A stretch of DNA of 64,000 nucleotides from Fennellomyces sp. T-0311 (Eukaryota > Mucoromycota > Mucoromycetes > Mucorales > Lichtheimiaceae): the NCBI GenBank assembly GCA_025266875.1, contig JALLLT010000005.1:372001-436000 (forward strand), given 5' to 3'. Under the pieces are notes generated by a model. The model did no database searches, was not told the DNA's origin, and saw only the letters and a program-made list of their open reading frames with translations. Numbering within the stretch: position 1 is the first letter of the stretch; every line of letters begins with the position of its first letter. The position numbers and the translations under genes were made by a program. Positions 32,943-45,566 of the stretch are shown here, one piece after another.

Positions 32943-35229
32943 ATGGCCTCCAAGATCCTTTCTCGGGCCGTGTCCCTCCCCGCTGGCACTTTGTGAGTTG
33001 CAGTCATATCATCGCCATTCGACCTACGTTTACTAAACGTGTTGCCTTGCTGTATGCATAGCCGCCACGCCAAAGTTGCTGCTCCCGTTGGTTTGAGAAA
33101 CTATGCTACCGATGCTGAGAAGAAGGCAAGAGTCAACCAATACAGTGCCAACATCACGCAGCCCAAGAGCCAGGGTGCCTCGCAAGCTATGCGTAAGACA
33201 AAATCTTAATTAAGTTTTTTGGAAGTGTGAAAGTAAAACAAATACACGGCGGATTAGTTTACGGCACTGGCCTGACCGACGCTGACATGAACAAAGGTCA
33301 AGTCGGCATTTCAAGTGTGTATGTATTATTATTTTTTTTGTTTTCCAACGTGACTCGTGACTAACGCGTGCTTTCGTGTGTGACTGCAGTTGGTATGAAG
33401 GCAACCCGTGCAACATGCATTTGATGGATTTGGCCGGAAAGGTCAAGGAGGGTGTTGAAGCTGCTGGTTTGATTGGCTATCGATTCAACACCATTGGTGT
33501 GAGTGACGGTATGTCCAACGGTACTGCAGGTATGAGCTTCTCGCTCCAGTCGCGTGATATCATCGCCGACAGTATCGAGACCGTCATGTGCGGTCAATGG
33601 TATGATGCCAACATCTCGCTTCCTGGCTGTGACAAGAACATGCCTGGTTGTCTTATGGCCATGGGTCGCGTCAATCGCCCTTCGTTGATGGTTTATGGTG
33701 GTACAATCAAGCCCGGTAAGAGCTGCGGTGGCGATACCCTCGATATTGTCTCGGCTTTCCAGGCCTATGGTGCATACGTCAGTGGACAGATCACTGAAGA
33801 GCAGCGTTACGATATCATTCGCCATGCTTGCCCTGGTCCCGGTGCTTGTGGTGGCAGTAAGTGTTGTCAATTGTATGCCATGGAAACGTATCACTCACTT
33901 GTTTTTTTTTTTATTGACAACAGTGTACACTGCCAACACAAGTAAGTTACTAAACATGGGATTCGATGCAATTGGCTAAACGATAAGTGTAGTGGCTTCC
34001 GCTGCCGAGGCTATGGGTATGACTTTGCCCTACAGCTCTTCTACTCCTGCCACTTATCCCGAGAAGATTCAGGAATGTTTGGATGCTGGCAAGGCGATCC
34101 GCAACTTGATGGAGAACGACATTAAGCCTCGCGACATTATGACTCGTACTGCCTTTGAGAACGCCATTACGCTTACCATGGTTCTCGGTGGTTCCACCAA
34201 CGTTGTTCTTCACTTGATTGCTATTGCCCGCAGTGTCGGTATCAACTTGGCCTTGGAAGATTTCCAGACCATCAGTGACCGTACTCCCTTCTTGGCTGAC
34301 TTGAAGCCCAGGTAAATATTTAACATATGAAAAGGAACACCAAGGTTAATGAAAAAATGACAGTGGCAAGTATGTGATGGAGGATGTTCATCATGTCGGT
34401 GGTATTCCTGCTATTCTCAAGTACTTGATGGAGGAAAAGATGATCGATGGTAACGTGCTTACCGTTACCGGCAAGTCTTTGGAAGAGAACTTGCACTCTC
34501 TCCCCGGTCTTCCTCATGGTCAGGACGTCATCCGTTCCGTCTCAAACCCTATCAAGCAAACTGGCCATATCCAGATTCTCCGCGGTAACTTGGCTCCCGA
34601 AGGATCTGTTGCCAAGATTACTGGTAAGGAAGGTTTGGCTTTCCGTGGTAAGGCCCGTGTCTTTGACGGTGAGGAGGATTTCGTCACTGCTTTGGAGAAC
34701 CACGAGTTCAAGAAGGGTGAAAAGACCGTCATTGTTATCCGCCAAGAAGGTCCTAAGGGTGGTCCCGGTATGCCTGAGATGTGTAAGTATAATCCTGGAT
34801 TCTCTTTTAGATAAAGTTGATCTAATGAATATTATACAGTGAAACCCACTAGTGCAATCATGGGTGCTGGTCTCGGTAAGGATGTTGCTATGCTTACCGA
34901 TGGTCGTTTCTCTGGCGGTTCTCACGTACGTTAATTCTAAACATATCATGATTCAAACGAGCTCATTTGTTTTTAAATAGGGTTTCATTGTTGGTCACGT
35001 TTCCCCCGAAGCTTTCGTCGGTGGTCCCATCGGCCTTGTCAAGGATGGTGATATGATCAACATTAGTGCAGAAACTCGCGAGATGAACGTGGAAATTTCT
35101 GACGAGGAAATGAATAAGCGACGTGCTGAATTCGTTCCTCCCGCTCCCAAGTACACTCGTGGTACTCTTGCCCGCTATGTCATGACCGTGAAGAGTGCCA
35201 GCGAGGGTGCTGTCACTGATGAATTGTAA
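32943..35229 (+). CDS. ILV3: Dihydroxy-acid dehydratase, mitochondrial
   Basis: IlvD/Edd-family enzyme that dehydrates 2,3-dihydroxy-3-methylbutanoate (and the isoleucine analogue) in valine, isoleucine and leucine synthesis. Nine exons give 599 residues: 32943-32992, 33062-33192, 33258-33318, 33390-33856, 33924-33941, 33993-34311, 34364-34782, 34840-34925, 34981-35229. The first about 45 residues are basic, Ala/Ser-rich and acid-free, as expected for a mitochondrial presequence. The three cluster cysteines appear to be Cys88 (YEGNPCNMH), Cys161 ([11 protein letters not shown]) and Cys234 (GPGACGGMYTANTM). Other family blocks are [26 protein letters not shown] and [13 protein letters not shown]. 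The exon encoding YTANT is only 18 nt. All introns are GT-AG, 51-71 bp. Confidence 0.97.
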
Positions 35230-35709
35230 ATTCCCTTCTCCTTCCATTGAGATACGCTTTGGTATCCATCAATTTGTACAGACACAAAAATTATTTATGC
35301 CCCAGATAAAATGTCAAAATATCAATTATCATTCGAATTGACTTGCGAATTGTGTTAACCACGGATAGATGGAAGAAATATATATATGTGCTTTGTCAAG
35401 ACAGAGTCTGTATGATTGTAGTAAGGTCCTTGCAATCGCCCACAAGTGCGGAAATCCTCCCTAGAGAATCTGATCGACGCTTGCTTCCTGCATGACTTGC
35501 ATGTTGCTACAATTATTGTTTCTGTGGCAGTTAAGAGTGTATGCCCGAAGAACGACGTAATATTGAGATTGTTTTCATACGTATGTTCACACAAATGTAT
35601 TTCTTGGCATTTACTTTTACTGAGCTCGTATATTGATTTTAAGTTGTAAATTAACAGGAGACAGGTTCACACAAGTCATTTTCCTCCAACAAATATATCA
35701 CACAACTGA
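35230..35709. other. Intergenic between convergent ILV3 and DMT transporter
   Basis: 3' flanks of two converging genes. Nothing else seen. Confidence 0.6.
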
Positions 35710-36756
35710 TCATTTTCGTGATCTTGAAGCGGCAAACAGCAATGTACTCGTACCAAAGACAATCATGCAGGTACCGATGAGGCCCATTGTATCGGGATAT
35801 TCTTGAAACATGAGTATGCCTATTGGCATTGCTACGATAACATGACTTATTTTCATTATCGAGCCTGCACCTGCAGGGGCCAACTGCAGCCTATTTTTGT
35901 CATAAGATAATGGAAAGGATGCATACTTTATCTACGGCTTACCCTCGAGTCCCTACAGCACCTGTCAAGAACAAACAAACAGTAGCCATTACCAAGTAAA
36001 TATATGGCCTGGGAGTCTGAGGCACAACAAATGATCGGTATGACGGCAAGCTAATTGCAAGAGCACTGAAAGTAGAGTATATACCGAACACCAGGAAATA
36101 AACCTTGTTTCGGAGCTTGCGAGCCATAATAGAAATTGTCGAATAAATTAATGCAGCGGCGAGTGCTGCAATAGTTGGCAAAAGTGACAACTGCTGAGTG
36201 CCACCAAACAAAAAATGGGGTTTGGAGATAAATATGGTGCCCATCAAGCATACGACGATACAGAAGCCATTGATATGACGAAACGATTCGCCGAGGAATA
36301 ATGCTGCGAGCACGGTTGTGAACACAACATTTAGCTGCCCCATTACTATACAGAAAACGTTAGTCGTACATTTTATAGGCTATGAAAGAGGTACAAACCT
36401 GTAAAGTCTGCCAACGGCATATGGGTAACACAGTATGCATCGATTAACAGCATGAGTCCAGCAATAGCGCCATAAAATATGAGCCAGGGTCGAAGTTCAG
36501 GTGGTCCAAGAGGATTAACTCCCTTCCATGCGCACCCAATGAACAAAGGTATGCTACCTAATGATGCTTGCACCACGGCAATTTCTGGAGGTGGGATGGA
36601 TTCGGCACCACATAATTTAATGAATAGGCCCATGCATACCGAACAGACAGTCGACGTTAATATCAAACACAATCCGTATATCTCTTCTTTCTGACTGTTA
36701 TTTGGCAAAAGAGGCTGCTGCTCTTCATCGATATGCTTTATTTCGTCCTTTCGCAT
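35710..36756 (-). CDS. EamA/DMT-superfamily membrane transporter (SLC35-like)
   Basis: Ten-TM drug/metabolite transporter fold, 313 residues, three exons on the minus strand: 36756-36399, 36345-35943, 35890-35710. The two EamA halves are visible. The first starts after a polar N-terminus with EEQQPLLPN (an acidic/di-leucine-like sorting signal) and ends near the first exon junction. The second contains RLQ-free hydrophobic helices closing with APAGAGSIMKISHVIVAMPI and a conserved F-x-E-x-P-D turn. The short basic tail RSRK ends the protein. Relatives include SLC35G and fungal EamA permeases on plasma or internal membranes; the substrate is unknown. Introns are 53 and 52 bp. The start is the first ATG of the frame. 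Confidence 0.88.
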
Positions 36757-38057
36757 TGTGAGAAAAAAGAGTTATACATCGCACAGTAGATTATTCTTCC
36801 TCCCTTTTAAATATCTGCGAAGGCTGGCGATAGGGGTGAACTGTGTGCATACTCGGCTGATCAGATTTTCAGGGAACTCGCCAACTGTTCCGGTACCGTT
36901 CCAGGGTAATGTTTCTATACACCAATGATCATCTGGAAGGTCATTGGGTATGCATACATGAAATGTGTAGGGTCTTTCAGTCTTAGAATCAGTACTTTAC
37001 AGTAATGCACGGATTTTATTTCTGACTACATAATGCGAATATGTCTTGCATAAAATTCGACTTGACAGATGCATGATGTGCGTATCTTGAGCAACTTGAT
37101 ATATACCACAAAAGCATCATGTTTACAGGTCAACAATAGTATACGCTCGTAATTATATATTTAGAGATTTGGAGACAACATTACTGTTCCTATTGGTTCA
37201 CGGCTAGAGTTACCAATGCTAAATTAAAGCATCGAAGAAGTTCAGTGAATATCATGTGATGCTGCCAATTTGTGCCACCAGATTTTGTCGTCGTACGAAC
37301 ACATTCCTTTGCAGTCGCACTTATCTGTTAGCCACCGTGCCGATTACTGCAAGGCTTATATTACCTACTTGAAGTATATATATTGGATGAACGATCTGAT
37401 ATAACCATCTTCACAATCACTTTTCTATGATTGGGTATTGACTGGGTAAAACTGTCCGCACGACGACTAAAACAAATAATGGCACGCATAGAGGATTACC
37501 GGTGGCATTAAGGGACGAAGCAAATAGTACGCAGTCTAATACTTTTCGAAAGCTTCGTTCAAGGTTCACCATCATCATCATTAGCTTCCTCCTATATGTA
37601 TATACCTGTTTCTAAAAAATAGCTGGGTGGTTAAATGTGACTTTACAGACCTAATTCCGTCCTGATCACTGCATACTAAAAGCATCGCCTTTTTTTTTCT
37701 GCGTCCAGAATATATAGAAAAGTACTTGCAAGCAAAATCGCTCGATAACTACAATCGCCAGTAGGTTATGCCATGTTCTCAACCAGATGAGAAGATTGCA
37801 TTTGTGAAAAGATTCGTAGTTGCCTTAAAGCGGATAAACAGAAGTTACCAATGTAGGTTTATAAGTATGAATCCCACTCGCACTTTTGCAGTAAACACTG
37901 GCTGTAACTCTATTAAATTACTCTAAGTAGCAGCAAACAAATGGGACGTATATCCATGCATGGGTTTTATCCAAAAAACAGTCGCCATGGAAGCAATATC
38001 CTCTTTGCTTGGCCGATGCCGGGTGTCTAATTTTAGTAGTCTGGCTTCATTGTCCTA
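36757..38057. other. Intergenic between divergent DMT transporter and F-box gene
   Basis: Shared upstream region, AT-rich. No open frame with support, no repeat noticed, no regulatory motif that I can assign. Confidence 0.55.
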
Positions 38058-40162
38058 ATGAAACGCAAAGCAAAAGAGAGCCATGATCGTCCCAAGAAGC
38101 AAAAGATTTCCAATCGGCTTGAAGACAAGAGTGATACTTGGATTAGGCTGCATCATTCGAGCATTGAATCCTTAACAAACGGCGATTACGATGCCGCCAT
38201 TGACAGCTCTCTGGAAGCGGTAAAACTGCTGGACACGCTCAAAGCCATGGTCCTCGATACCTGTGCTTCGGCATACGCAATGAAAGGCATGTTTGGCAGT
38301 GCAATGGAAGCGGCCGAGAAAATGATCGAGTGCACACCGTTAACGGCTGCTGGATATTTGCGTGCTGGTGACACTCTTGCGTTACAAGGAAAGCATCACG
38401 ACGCGATACAGCTATTCAATAAAGGCGTGCAAAAGGTTCCCCAGGACGATGAACAGTACGCGTCGCTCACAGAGCATAAAGCAGCGTCCGAAGCTCAGAC
38501 CGACAAACGCGTGGATTTTTTCAAATCGTTGCCATCGGAAGTTACCAATATTATTATCGGCAAGATCCGTGAAGACAGTGAAGTTGACTTCGATGCAATC
38601 TGTATGGATGTGTCGAAAGCGTGGCGCAATGCTATTGCTGATTGTCCAGCAGCATGGTCGAACGTTTGGATGACAGGCTATCTCCCAGAAAGGGCATTCT
38701 TTACCCTCCTTCCCTTGGCAGGCAGACACATTCAGAAGCTTTGTATGGACCATCTCAATGAAGATCAATGCCCAAGGCTAGTTAAAGGTGTCGTTGATAA
38801 CCAACTAAGAAATCTACGAGATTTCCGAGTTCAAGGTAAGCCAAATAAACAGCATCAACGCTTCTATCATGTCACTGATCAGATTTTTACTCTGAAGGCT
38901 GGCACAACGGTCGAGGTCCACTCCTGACGCTTTTGAAGCCATTGGGAACTACATTAACCAAATTGGAAATACTTGCTGATGCAGTTCCGCATATACCTAC
39001 TCTGGGAAGCGTATTGACCATTTGCCCAAGATTGGAAATCCTTTGCTATTGTATCAGTGGAGAATTAACGCTATTCAGCGAAGATACTACCTCGGTCCCA
39101 AAGGAGTGCAACATCTCATCCTTAACTTTGACTTCAGCTTTTGTTTCGGCTGGTGTTCTTGGTGAAATCCTTCCACGGTGTCCACGCATACAAGATCTTA
39201 TTGTTAGCAAAGGTGAAATGACAGGATTAACGACGATCCTCGATAGCTGTCCACAGCTGAAGAAACTTGGTTTCAACACAATCATTCCAAGCATACCTGA
39301 TATTCCTGTGGATGACTTGCCTGGTATCCAACAATTTGGAATTTACTCTTCCGATCTCGCCGAGTCCGCAGATATCTGCTCAATTCTTAACAGATACCAA
39401 TCGACGCTACAGATTATCGACATTGAATTACAGGACATGCATTCCCACTTACCTGATCGATGGGCTGGACTGAGAAATTTCGAAGGAAAAAATCTGAAGC
39501 ATTTGACTTACACAGGGAGGACGCCATCGATGAACACAATTGCTACTGCGATACTACGGAGATGCCCTGTTCTTCAATCTGTTACCCTTCAGCACTTGAG
39601 CGCAGAAGAATCAACCAGTTTGCTCTGTGAGGCTCTCTTAGCCGCCCCTAATCTCAGGACGCTCACCCTATCTGAACTCTGGGGGGTCAACATCCCAGAC
39701 GCCATGCTATTTTTCAACGAACACCGAGCCAAGGGCAAAGCCTCGTCGTTGCGGAAGGTTTGCTTAGACAGGTGCCATGACACATCGGACGAGATATTGG
39801 AAACGTTAGGATCCATCGAAACCCTGGAACAGGTTGAGATAATCAACTGCCCTGGAATGACAGAAGTCGGATTGTGCGATTTGTTTTTCCTGTTGCATGG
39901 TTACAAAACGCTGAAAACCGTACATCTTCAAGGAATGGAGACAGTAACAGATCAGGTGCTACCTTACCTCGTCGACATAATCAGTTTGCGCGAAATTGCG
40001 CTTGTTGATGTTCCAAAAGTCTCTGGCGATGCAATCGAAGATTTGGTCGATCGTATGGAAAGGCTTGAAAGCGTCAAAATCGATTGTCCTCAAATCGGCT
40101 CGCGTACGAAGAAGTGGATCCAAGAAAAGCTAGATGAAAGAAAAAGTAGAGTAGTATTGTAG
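38058..40162 (+). CDS. TPR/F-box/leucine-rich-repeat protein
   Basis: Probable substrate receptor of an SCF-type ubiquitin ligase. Two exons (38058-38835, 38883-40162; intron 47 bp) give 685 residues. The N-terminus is basic (KRKAKESHDRPKKQK), then TPR-like helices with NGDYDAAIDSSLEAVKL and LQGKHHDAIQLFNKG (about residues 30-140). The F-box follows (FKSLPSEVTNIIIGKI...CMDVSKAWRNAIADCPAAW) at about 155-210. The remainder consists of degenerate leucine-rich repeats such as CPRLEIL, CPQLKKLGF, CPVLQSVTL and APNLRTLTL. The intron is proven by the frame: splicing joins VQ to DFYSEGWHNG and opens the second half. Mucoromycota carry large families of such proteins. A dead relative lies at 44.2-45.6 kb. 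Confidence 0.9.
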
Positions 40163-41978
40163 AATATGTAAGGCACCGTTATTTATTGAATTAAAAGAGC
40201 TCTTAATCTATTAATACGTGCGCATGTAGGTGTGCGAATAGGATCTCCACGTATGCAGACTCAAACATACGTAAAAAAAATAAGCTAGCGGAAAATATAC
40301 GGATCATGCTTATAGTATGCTATGGTCTAGCCATCTGTATATAAGGCGTTGCAACAGGTCACAAGCGATTTGTGATCTGTTGCTGCCCCTTCTTTTCTGT
40401 CTTTGCTTAGTATGGCGCACAAAGTTGATGGTGTAGTACTTTAATGGATTAAGGCTTTCGTTTGCATGAATTACCAGGCACGGTAAGCAACGGCTGCAGC
40501 CCATCACTAACAGGTCGCAAGCAGTTGCTGTCGAGCCCCTGATTGGCACGGCGCATAAAATTGCTAATGTGGATTCAGGAATTATGTAGCGCGGACACTT
40601 GGCAAGTAATGCGTTACAGTATATCATGAAGTCGTTATTTTGGCTAACCTAATGCACAATGGTCTTAAAGATCCCATGATGAAAGCCTTATCGAATCAGT
40701 GATTGAAATATTCGATGATACTGAACAAGCCCCAGTAGCATATGCTCTGCGAGGTATCCGCCGCGACCATGTATTAGGTACGCTCATACGTCACATTCAC
40801 ACGTTATCATATTTTATTCGAAAATAAAGAGCCACAGACTCCTTTTGAACGTATTCATGATCTTTTAAGCATCTTTTTATTCAGGGCTCGTTTTTCTCCT
40901 CAGGGCAACTTGGCGACAGACAGGAAAAAATCAATGATGGGAAAACTGATACCAAGTTTGAGCGGATGGCACGGCCAAATCAGAGTAAGCGAAGGGTCAA
41001 ACGTTGATGCATAAACAGGTAGATTATATTCCAAACGCAAGATTTGGTCACGTTTTTACATCACGTGTGGCTATGGGAAGTCAAACTGTTCGTACCGACT
41101 AGTGTTGATTACGCGTCTTCCTTTCCACCAAAATATTCTCAGGATTCATCGAATTGAAAAATACATAGACCAAAGCCAGAATCCAAGTTTTGACAACTTC
41201 GTTAGCAGTAACATTCAAAATATGGCAATTGGCCTTCTACTGGAAACATTGTTTCTCCAGAGCAGCTTTTTGACATGTGGAAGCTTCGTTATTTGAAATG
41301 CTTACTTTCAGTAAAAGGTCTTGACCAAAGGTATGTAAGCTCAATTGCGAACGATTTGCTTCCAATGATTGACTGGATTCTCATGGTTTGACAAAATGAC
41401 TTACACTTCTTTTACATTGGTCTATGTATAACTGACAGAACGCTGTGGATCGGTATATAGAGTAAAGTACAGTACTTCCAATAAGTGATATCGCTATCCG
41501 TAAAAATCAATGTCGCCACAGCCCACAAATATAAAATATACAGCGGCTTCCAATTTTGGAACGACATTGATTTCTTTGGGTAGCGATATAACTTTTTGGA
41601 AGCACTGTACAATAATTGGTAGGTTGGCGAAGAAGCTAACGTTAATATATTTAACGAGATTACTTTCTTCATATATAGAGAATCAGCGAAGATGACTACG
41701 CAGTACAGGCACTCAGAACCTTGGAGAGGCTGAGCTCAACGAGCTCTGATCTGATCATCCGCGCGCAACGGTGTGAGACAGGTTGGTAACGAGGCTCAAG
41801 TAATAACTGATATGGTTGTAAGACACATGAACCGCTGTGGTAACTAAGGCTATGTGGGTTTCACTAGGACACGCCAGGTTATCACGAGGAACGCATGTCA
41901 AGAACAGGGATGTGGCTGTAGATCGGAAAATTAATGTAATCCGCTGTCCATAAGCAAAGAGCAAGTGATGCATAAGCC
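40163..41978. other. Intergenic with possible decayed coding scraps
   Basis: Around 40672-40778 a plus frame reads LIESVIEIFDDTEQAPVAY and continues to a GT donor. It may be an exon of a dead gene, but no partner exon is clear. Around 40850-41010 there is another charged open stretch. Between them and the ABC/F-box genes nothing else is supported. Confidence 0.4.
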
Positions 41979-43513
41979 ATGATCATGCTGTGGATACAAC
42001 AGCAGGGACTAGACGAGCAGACGCCAGAACAATTATCAGAGCAACCACTTGAGCAACCAAGCGAAATTGAACCGGCACAAAATCAGCAACAAGCACAAGA
42101 ACAGCCACGCGAACATGATTCCAATACTGAGATACAGGGACTGAACATCCCACCGCCTTCGGTAACGGATCGTTACCTGGTACAAGGTACCGATGTTTCT
42201 ATCCCATTTTACGCTTTTCAGCTCGTTGCCAAGGACAACTTTGAACATCTTTTTCTTGAAAGCCATGTTCAGCACATCCTGTAAGTGATAAGAAATGCTA
42301 TTGTAGTGGGTCACACAGAAGAATTCAAGTTATTAACTTTTGTAATAAACTTCTAGTGCGTTGCCGCCTATATTCATTATCCAAAACAATAGGCGGCATC
42401 CGGACATCGTGAGCGTATATGGCAGACAATGCTTCATGCCATATATGAGGATCGCCAGGCAAAATACCAGATCCGTCGGTTCAAGAAGGAGTTGTTCAAC
42501 CGAGACTCTCGCTAAAAATCTTAGATATTACAAATGTACTAATCGTTTGATCCAAGCATCACCTGAGCAATGCTAACTAATTATCCTTAGGAAGTCAAAG
42601 ACGACGAGGCGATTTCACACCTGCAGTCTACTATTACCATGTTTTCCCTTGCTTTGGCGGGATCTGCTGCGGAAACGAAAATAATGAAATGTGTCGCAAA
42701 GTTGTAAGCATATGGGTTATTATATACAAGTATACCGTTTCAGCACACCTACATTTTCCTTCTGCAGGATGGACACACTGCCCCGCTTACGTCTCGCTGA
42801 TGACATCTGTGAGTTCGAACTCTGCCACCGATTCTTGAGCCGCATATTTTCAGCGCTCTTCGATGATCCGGACAAAAATGTGTTGTTCCGCTGGTACGTA
42901 CTCCGTCCATCGACCAAATGCATCAGTCTGGTGCTTACGATACCACAAAACATATTTAGGACAAGTATAACGAACCAAGAGGCTAAAGCCGAAACTGAAG
43001 GACAAGGTATAATCTCGAAAAAGCGACCGGATGTCATGGTATCTGAGCTGGATGGTGTATACTTTGATCGCACTCTCGGATTCGTCGAAGTGAAGTGCAG
43101 TCGAGAAGCAAGAAACAAGCATGCCACAGCCAAGGGACCAAGTTCGATTAGGTCTATTGTCCAAAAATGCACTGGATACATACAAGTCCATAGGGTGCTT
43201 ATCCATCTAGGTGATCGGTGAGTTCAATATACAAAAAGGAAAGTAAGAATACTTACCATAGTCGAATTTTTATATCATATATTAGGAAACGACATCACAT
43301 TCTTTCATACAATCAATTGATGCTGATGGTCTGTACGCCATGACGGAGCTCCTCCATATGCTTGCGATCCTGAATTGTTTCAACAACCATTGGGTTGCTG
43401 AAGAAACACAACCGGACCCGACACGGAAATGGCCAACACTACCAGATGGCAACCTTGATGAGATCTCGTCACGCACAAAATCTTCAAAGCGCCCATCGTA
43501 TACCCTTCGCTGA
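41979..43513 (+). pseudogene. Frameshifted orphan with PD-(D/E)xK-like nuclease motif
   Basis: Coding pieces in one order: a Gln/Glu-rich N-terminus (41979-42280), an intron 42281-42356, IFIIQNNRRHPDIVSVYGRQ, then after a one-base shift near 42430 a continuation MLHAIYEDRQAKYQIRRFKK, then KDDEAISHLQSTITMFSLAL, a piece starting MDTLPRLRLADDICEFELCH, and KRPDVMVSELDGVY followed by GFVEVKCSREARNKHATA. An extra base near 43136 breaks the next block (QVRLGLLSKNALDTYKSIG), and a final piece reads NDITFFIQSIDADGLYAMTE. The PD...(x)n...E-x-K spacing suggests a restriction-endonuclease-like fold. I believe relatives are repetitive in Mucoromycota genomes, but I do not know their function. Confidence 0.5.
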
Positions 43514-44219
43514 CAATAAATCATTTCTAACATTTCAAAACACTATACCGACGACTGAACGTCTTTATTGCTTCAACAATTACATAGACTCATCCGGAAA
43601 TGCCGAATTTGCCGCACATATAACGAAACAACACCTCACTTCTTGGCTTTATGCCCGGGAAAGTATCAAGCGTGGCAATTAGTCTGAAATCACAAATGCC
43701 GCACCGATCCACGCCCATCAGCCATCCTTCAATTACTAAGTACCAGGAAAACCATCCTTCTCTTTTTTCCCTCCTCACAAACTTCGGCTGATTATTTCTT
43801 ACATCATCCTAGCTATATGGCGAGCCCACTGGGAATATTTGATAATACCTTTTCATTTCTTCAAAGATTTCCCTCGAAGCAATCTCTCTTTTAAACCAAC
43901 ATGCATTCACGTAACTCTATGAACAACCTTTCGTTTATATGCCTTCGTATACGCTGTAGCTCCTCTTCATTTTGAACGAGTTACAGTAATAAATTGAGGC
44001 CAAAAACCTCCTTACAAAAAAAAAATAAATAAATCATTTCTATATATCTCCCAAGACTAACATTCCCTATTACCATCAATAATATTCATTATGGTTGGCC
44101 ATCGTCAACGTTCATGGCCAGAATTACTTTATTACTTTAAATCTTTACAGAATTCTCTCATAGTATTAATTCTCACTGTGTTTTCGTGTCATTACATAAC
44201 TATCCAACCTAAGCAACTT
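43514..44219. other. Intergenic, nothing recognised
   Basis: AT-rich spacer before the F-box pseudogene, with a long A run near 44015. No supported feature. Confidence 0.5.
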
Positions 44220-45566
44220 CCCTCCCCATCACCGTTGACCAACTCAAAAATGGTAATTATGCAGAGTCGGTAGTATATATGCCTACATCATGGTACTAAG
44301 TTGATTTTAACTTTGAAGGCTGGAACAGTCAATATCCACTCGTGATACTCTTGATGGCAATAGGAAATACGTTGACTAGCTTGACAGTGATTGTTAATGC
44401 AGCCTGTGGTGCGCCTTTAACGGAAAGCATATTGAACAATTACCCAAGATTGGAATCCCTTGACTATTACATTAAGGAAGAAACAATGGGCTCCATCGAA
44501 GATACTACCGCAGTGCCCACAGAGTACAACATTAAGTCATTGAATTTGAGAGCACTTTGGCTTCCGACTGGTGTTCATGGCGCAACTCTTCCTCAACGCC
44601 CGCGCCTACGAGAATTTACTGTCGATAGATGTGAAATAAGCGAATTAAAAAACATCACCAATCATTACCTACTGTACATCTGAGATGACTCGTTTTTAAC
44701 GCTCTTATTCAGAGCATACCAGCTATTCCCGTAAAGAACTTGCCCGGTATCCAACAACTTGGACTTCACTCTTATCAGTCCATCGTCGAGCCCGCCGACA
44801 TCTTCTACTCCCCAGCATATACCAACAGACACCGCATGTTATCGACCTCCAAAAGTACGAGGAGCGTTACGATATACCTTATTTTTGGCTGTATTGAAGG
44901 GTTTTTAAAAGACAAAATGTGAAATATTTGGTTTACGAACGCAGAATATCGTTGATGGATACGATCGCCGCTGCGATGGTACGACAATGCATTGCTCTTC
45001 AGTGTGTCACTCTTCAGGAGTTGAGGTCTGAAGAATAAACCAGCTTGCTCCGTCGGGCTCTTTTAGCGCTTCCCAACCTCACAACGCCCACTTTATGTAG
45101 ACCACGGGAAGACAACATTTCAGACGTAAAGCTATTTTTCGACGAATTACAAGCCAAATGCGAAGTTACGTCACTGCGGAACGGTATGCTTTGATAGGCG
45201 TGGCAATATTACCAGTCAGATACTGGAAGCGTTAGGATATATCAAAACTCTGGAGCATTCTGAGATCACTAATTGTCATGAAGGCAGCAGAGGGTAGATT
45301 GTGTGATTTTGTTTACATGTTACGCAATTACAAAGCATTAAAAACAGTACATCTTGAAGGAATGAATAAAGTAACCGATAAAATGCTACTTCACCTCACC
45401 GACAAAACCATTTTGGGTGAAATTGTACTTACTTGTCGACGCTCTAAAAGTCTCTGACGATGAATTAGAAGAGATGGCCAATAGTATGGAAGATATTGAA
45501 CGCGTCAGAATCGAGAGCCCTGGAATCGACTGGCGCGGGAACCAGGATTGGACCATGAATAGGTAG
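44220..45566 (+). pseudogene. Dead paralog of the F-box/LRR gene at 38058-40162
   Basis: The homology includes a scrap resembling the TPR entry (LTNSKNGNYAES, about 44227-44270), then jumps to the start of the parent's second exon at about 44303 (DFNFEGWNSQYPL against DFYSEGWHNGRGPL). It then follows the LRR part in order: YPRLESLDYY, EDTTAVPTEYNI, PVKNLPGIQQLGLHS, ALPNLTT, DNISDVKLFFDEL and a short C-terminus. Internal stops (for example at 44681-44683) and several frame changes interrupt it. The F-box itself is missing. It is clearly non-functional. Confidence 0.8.
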
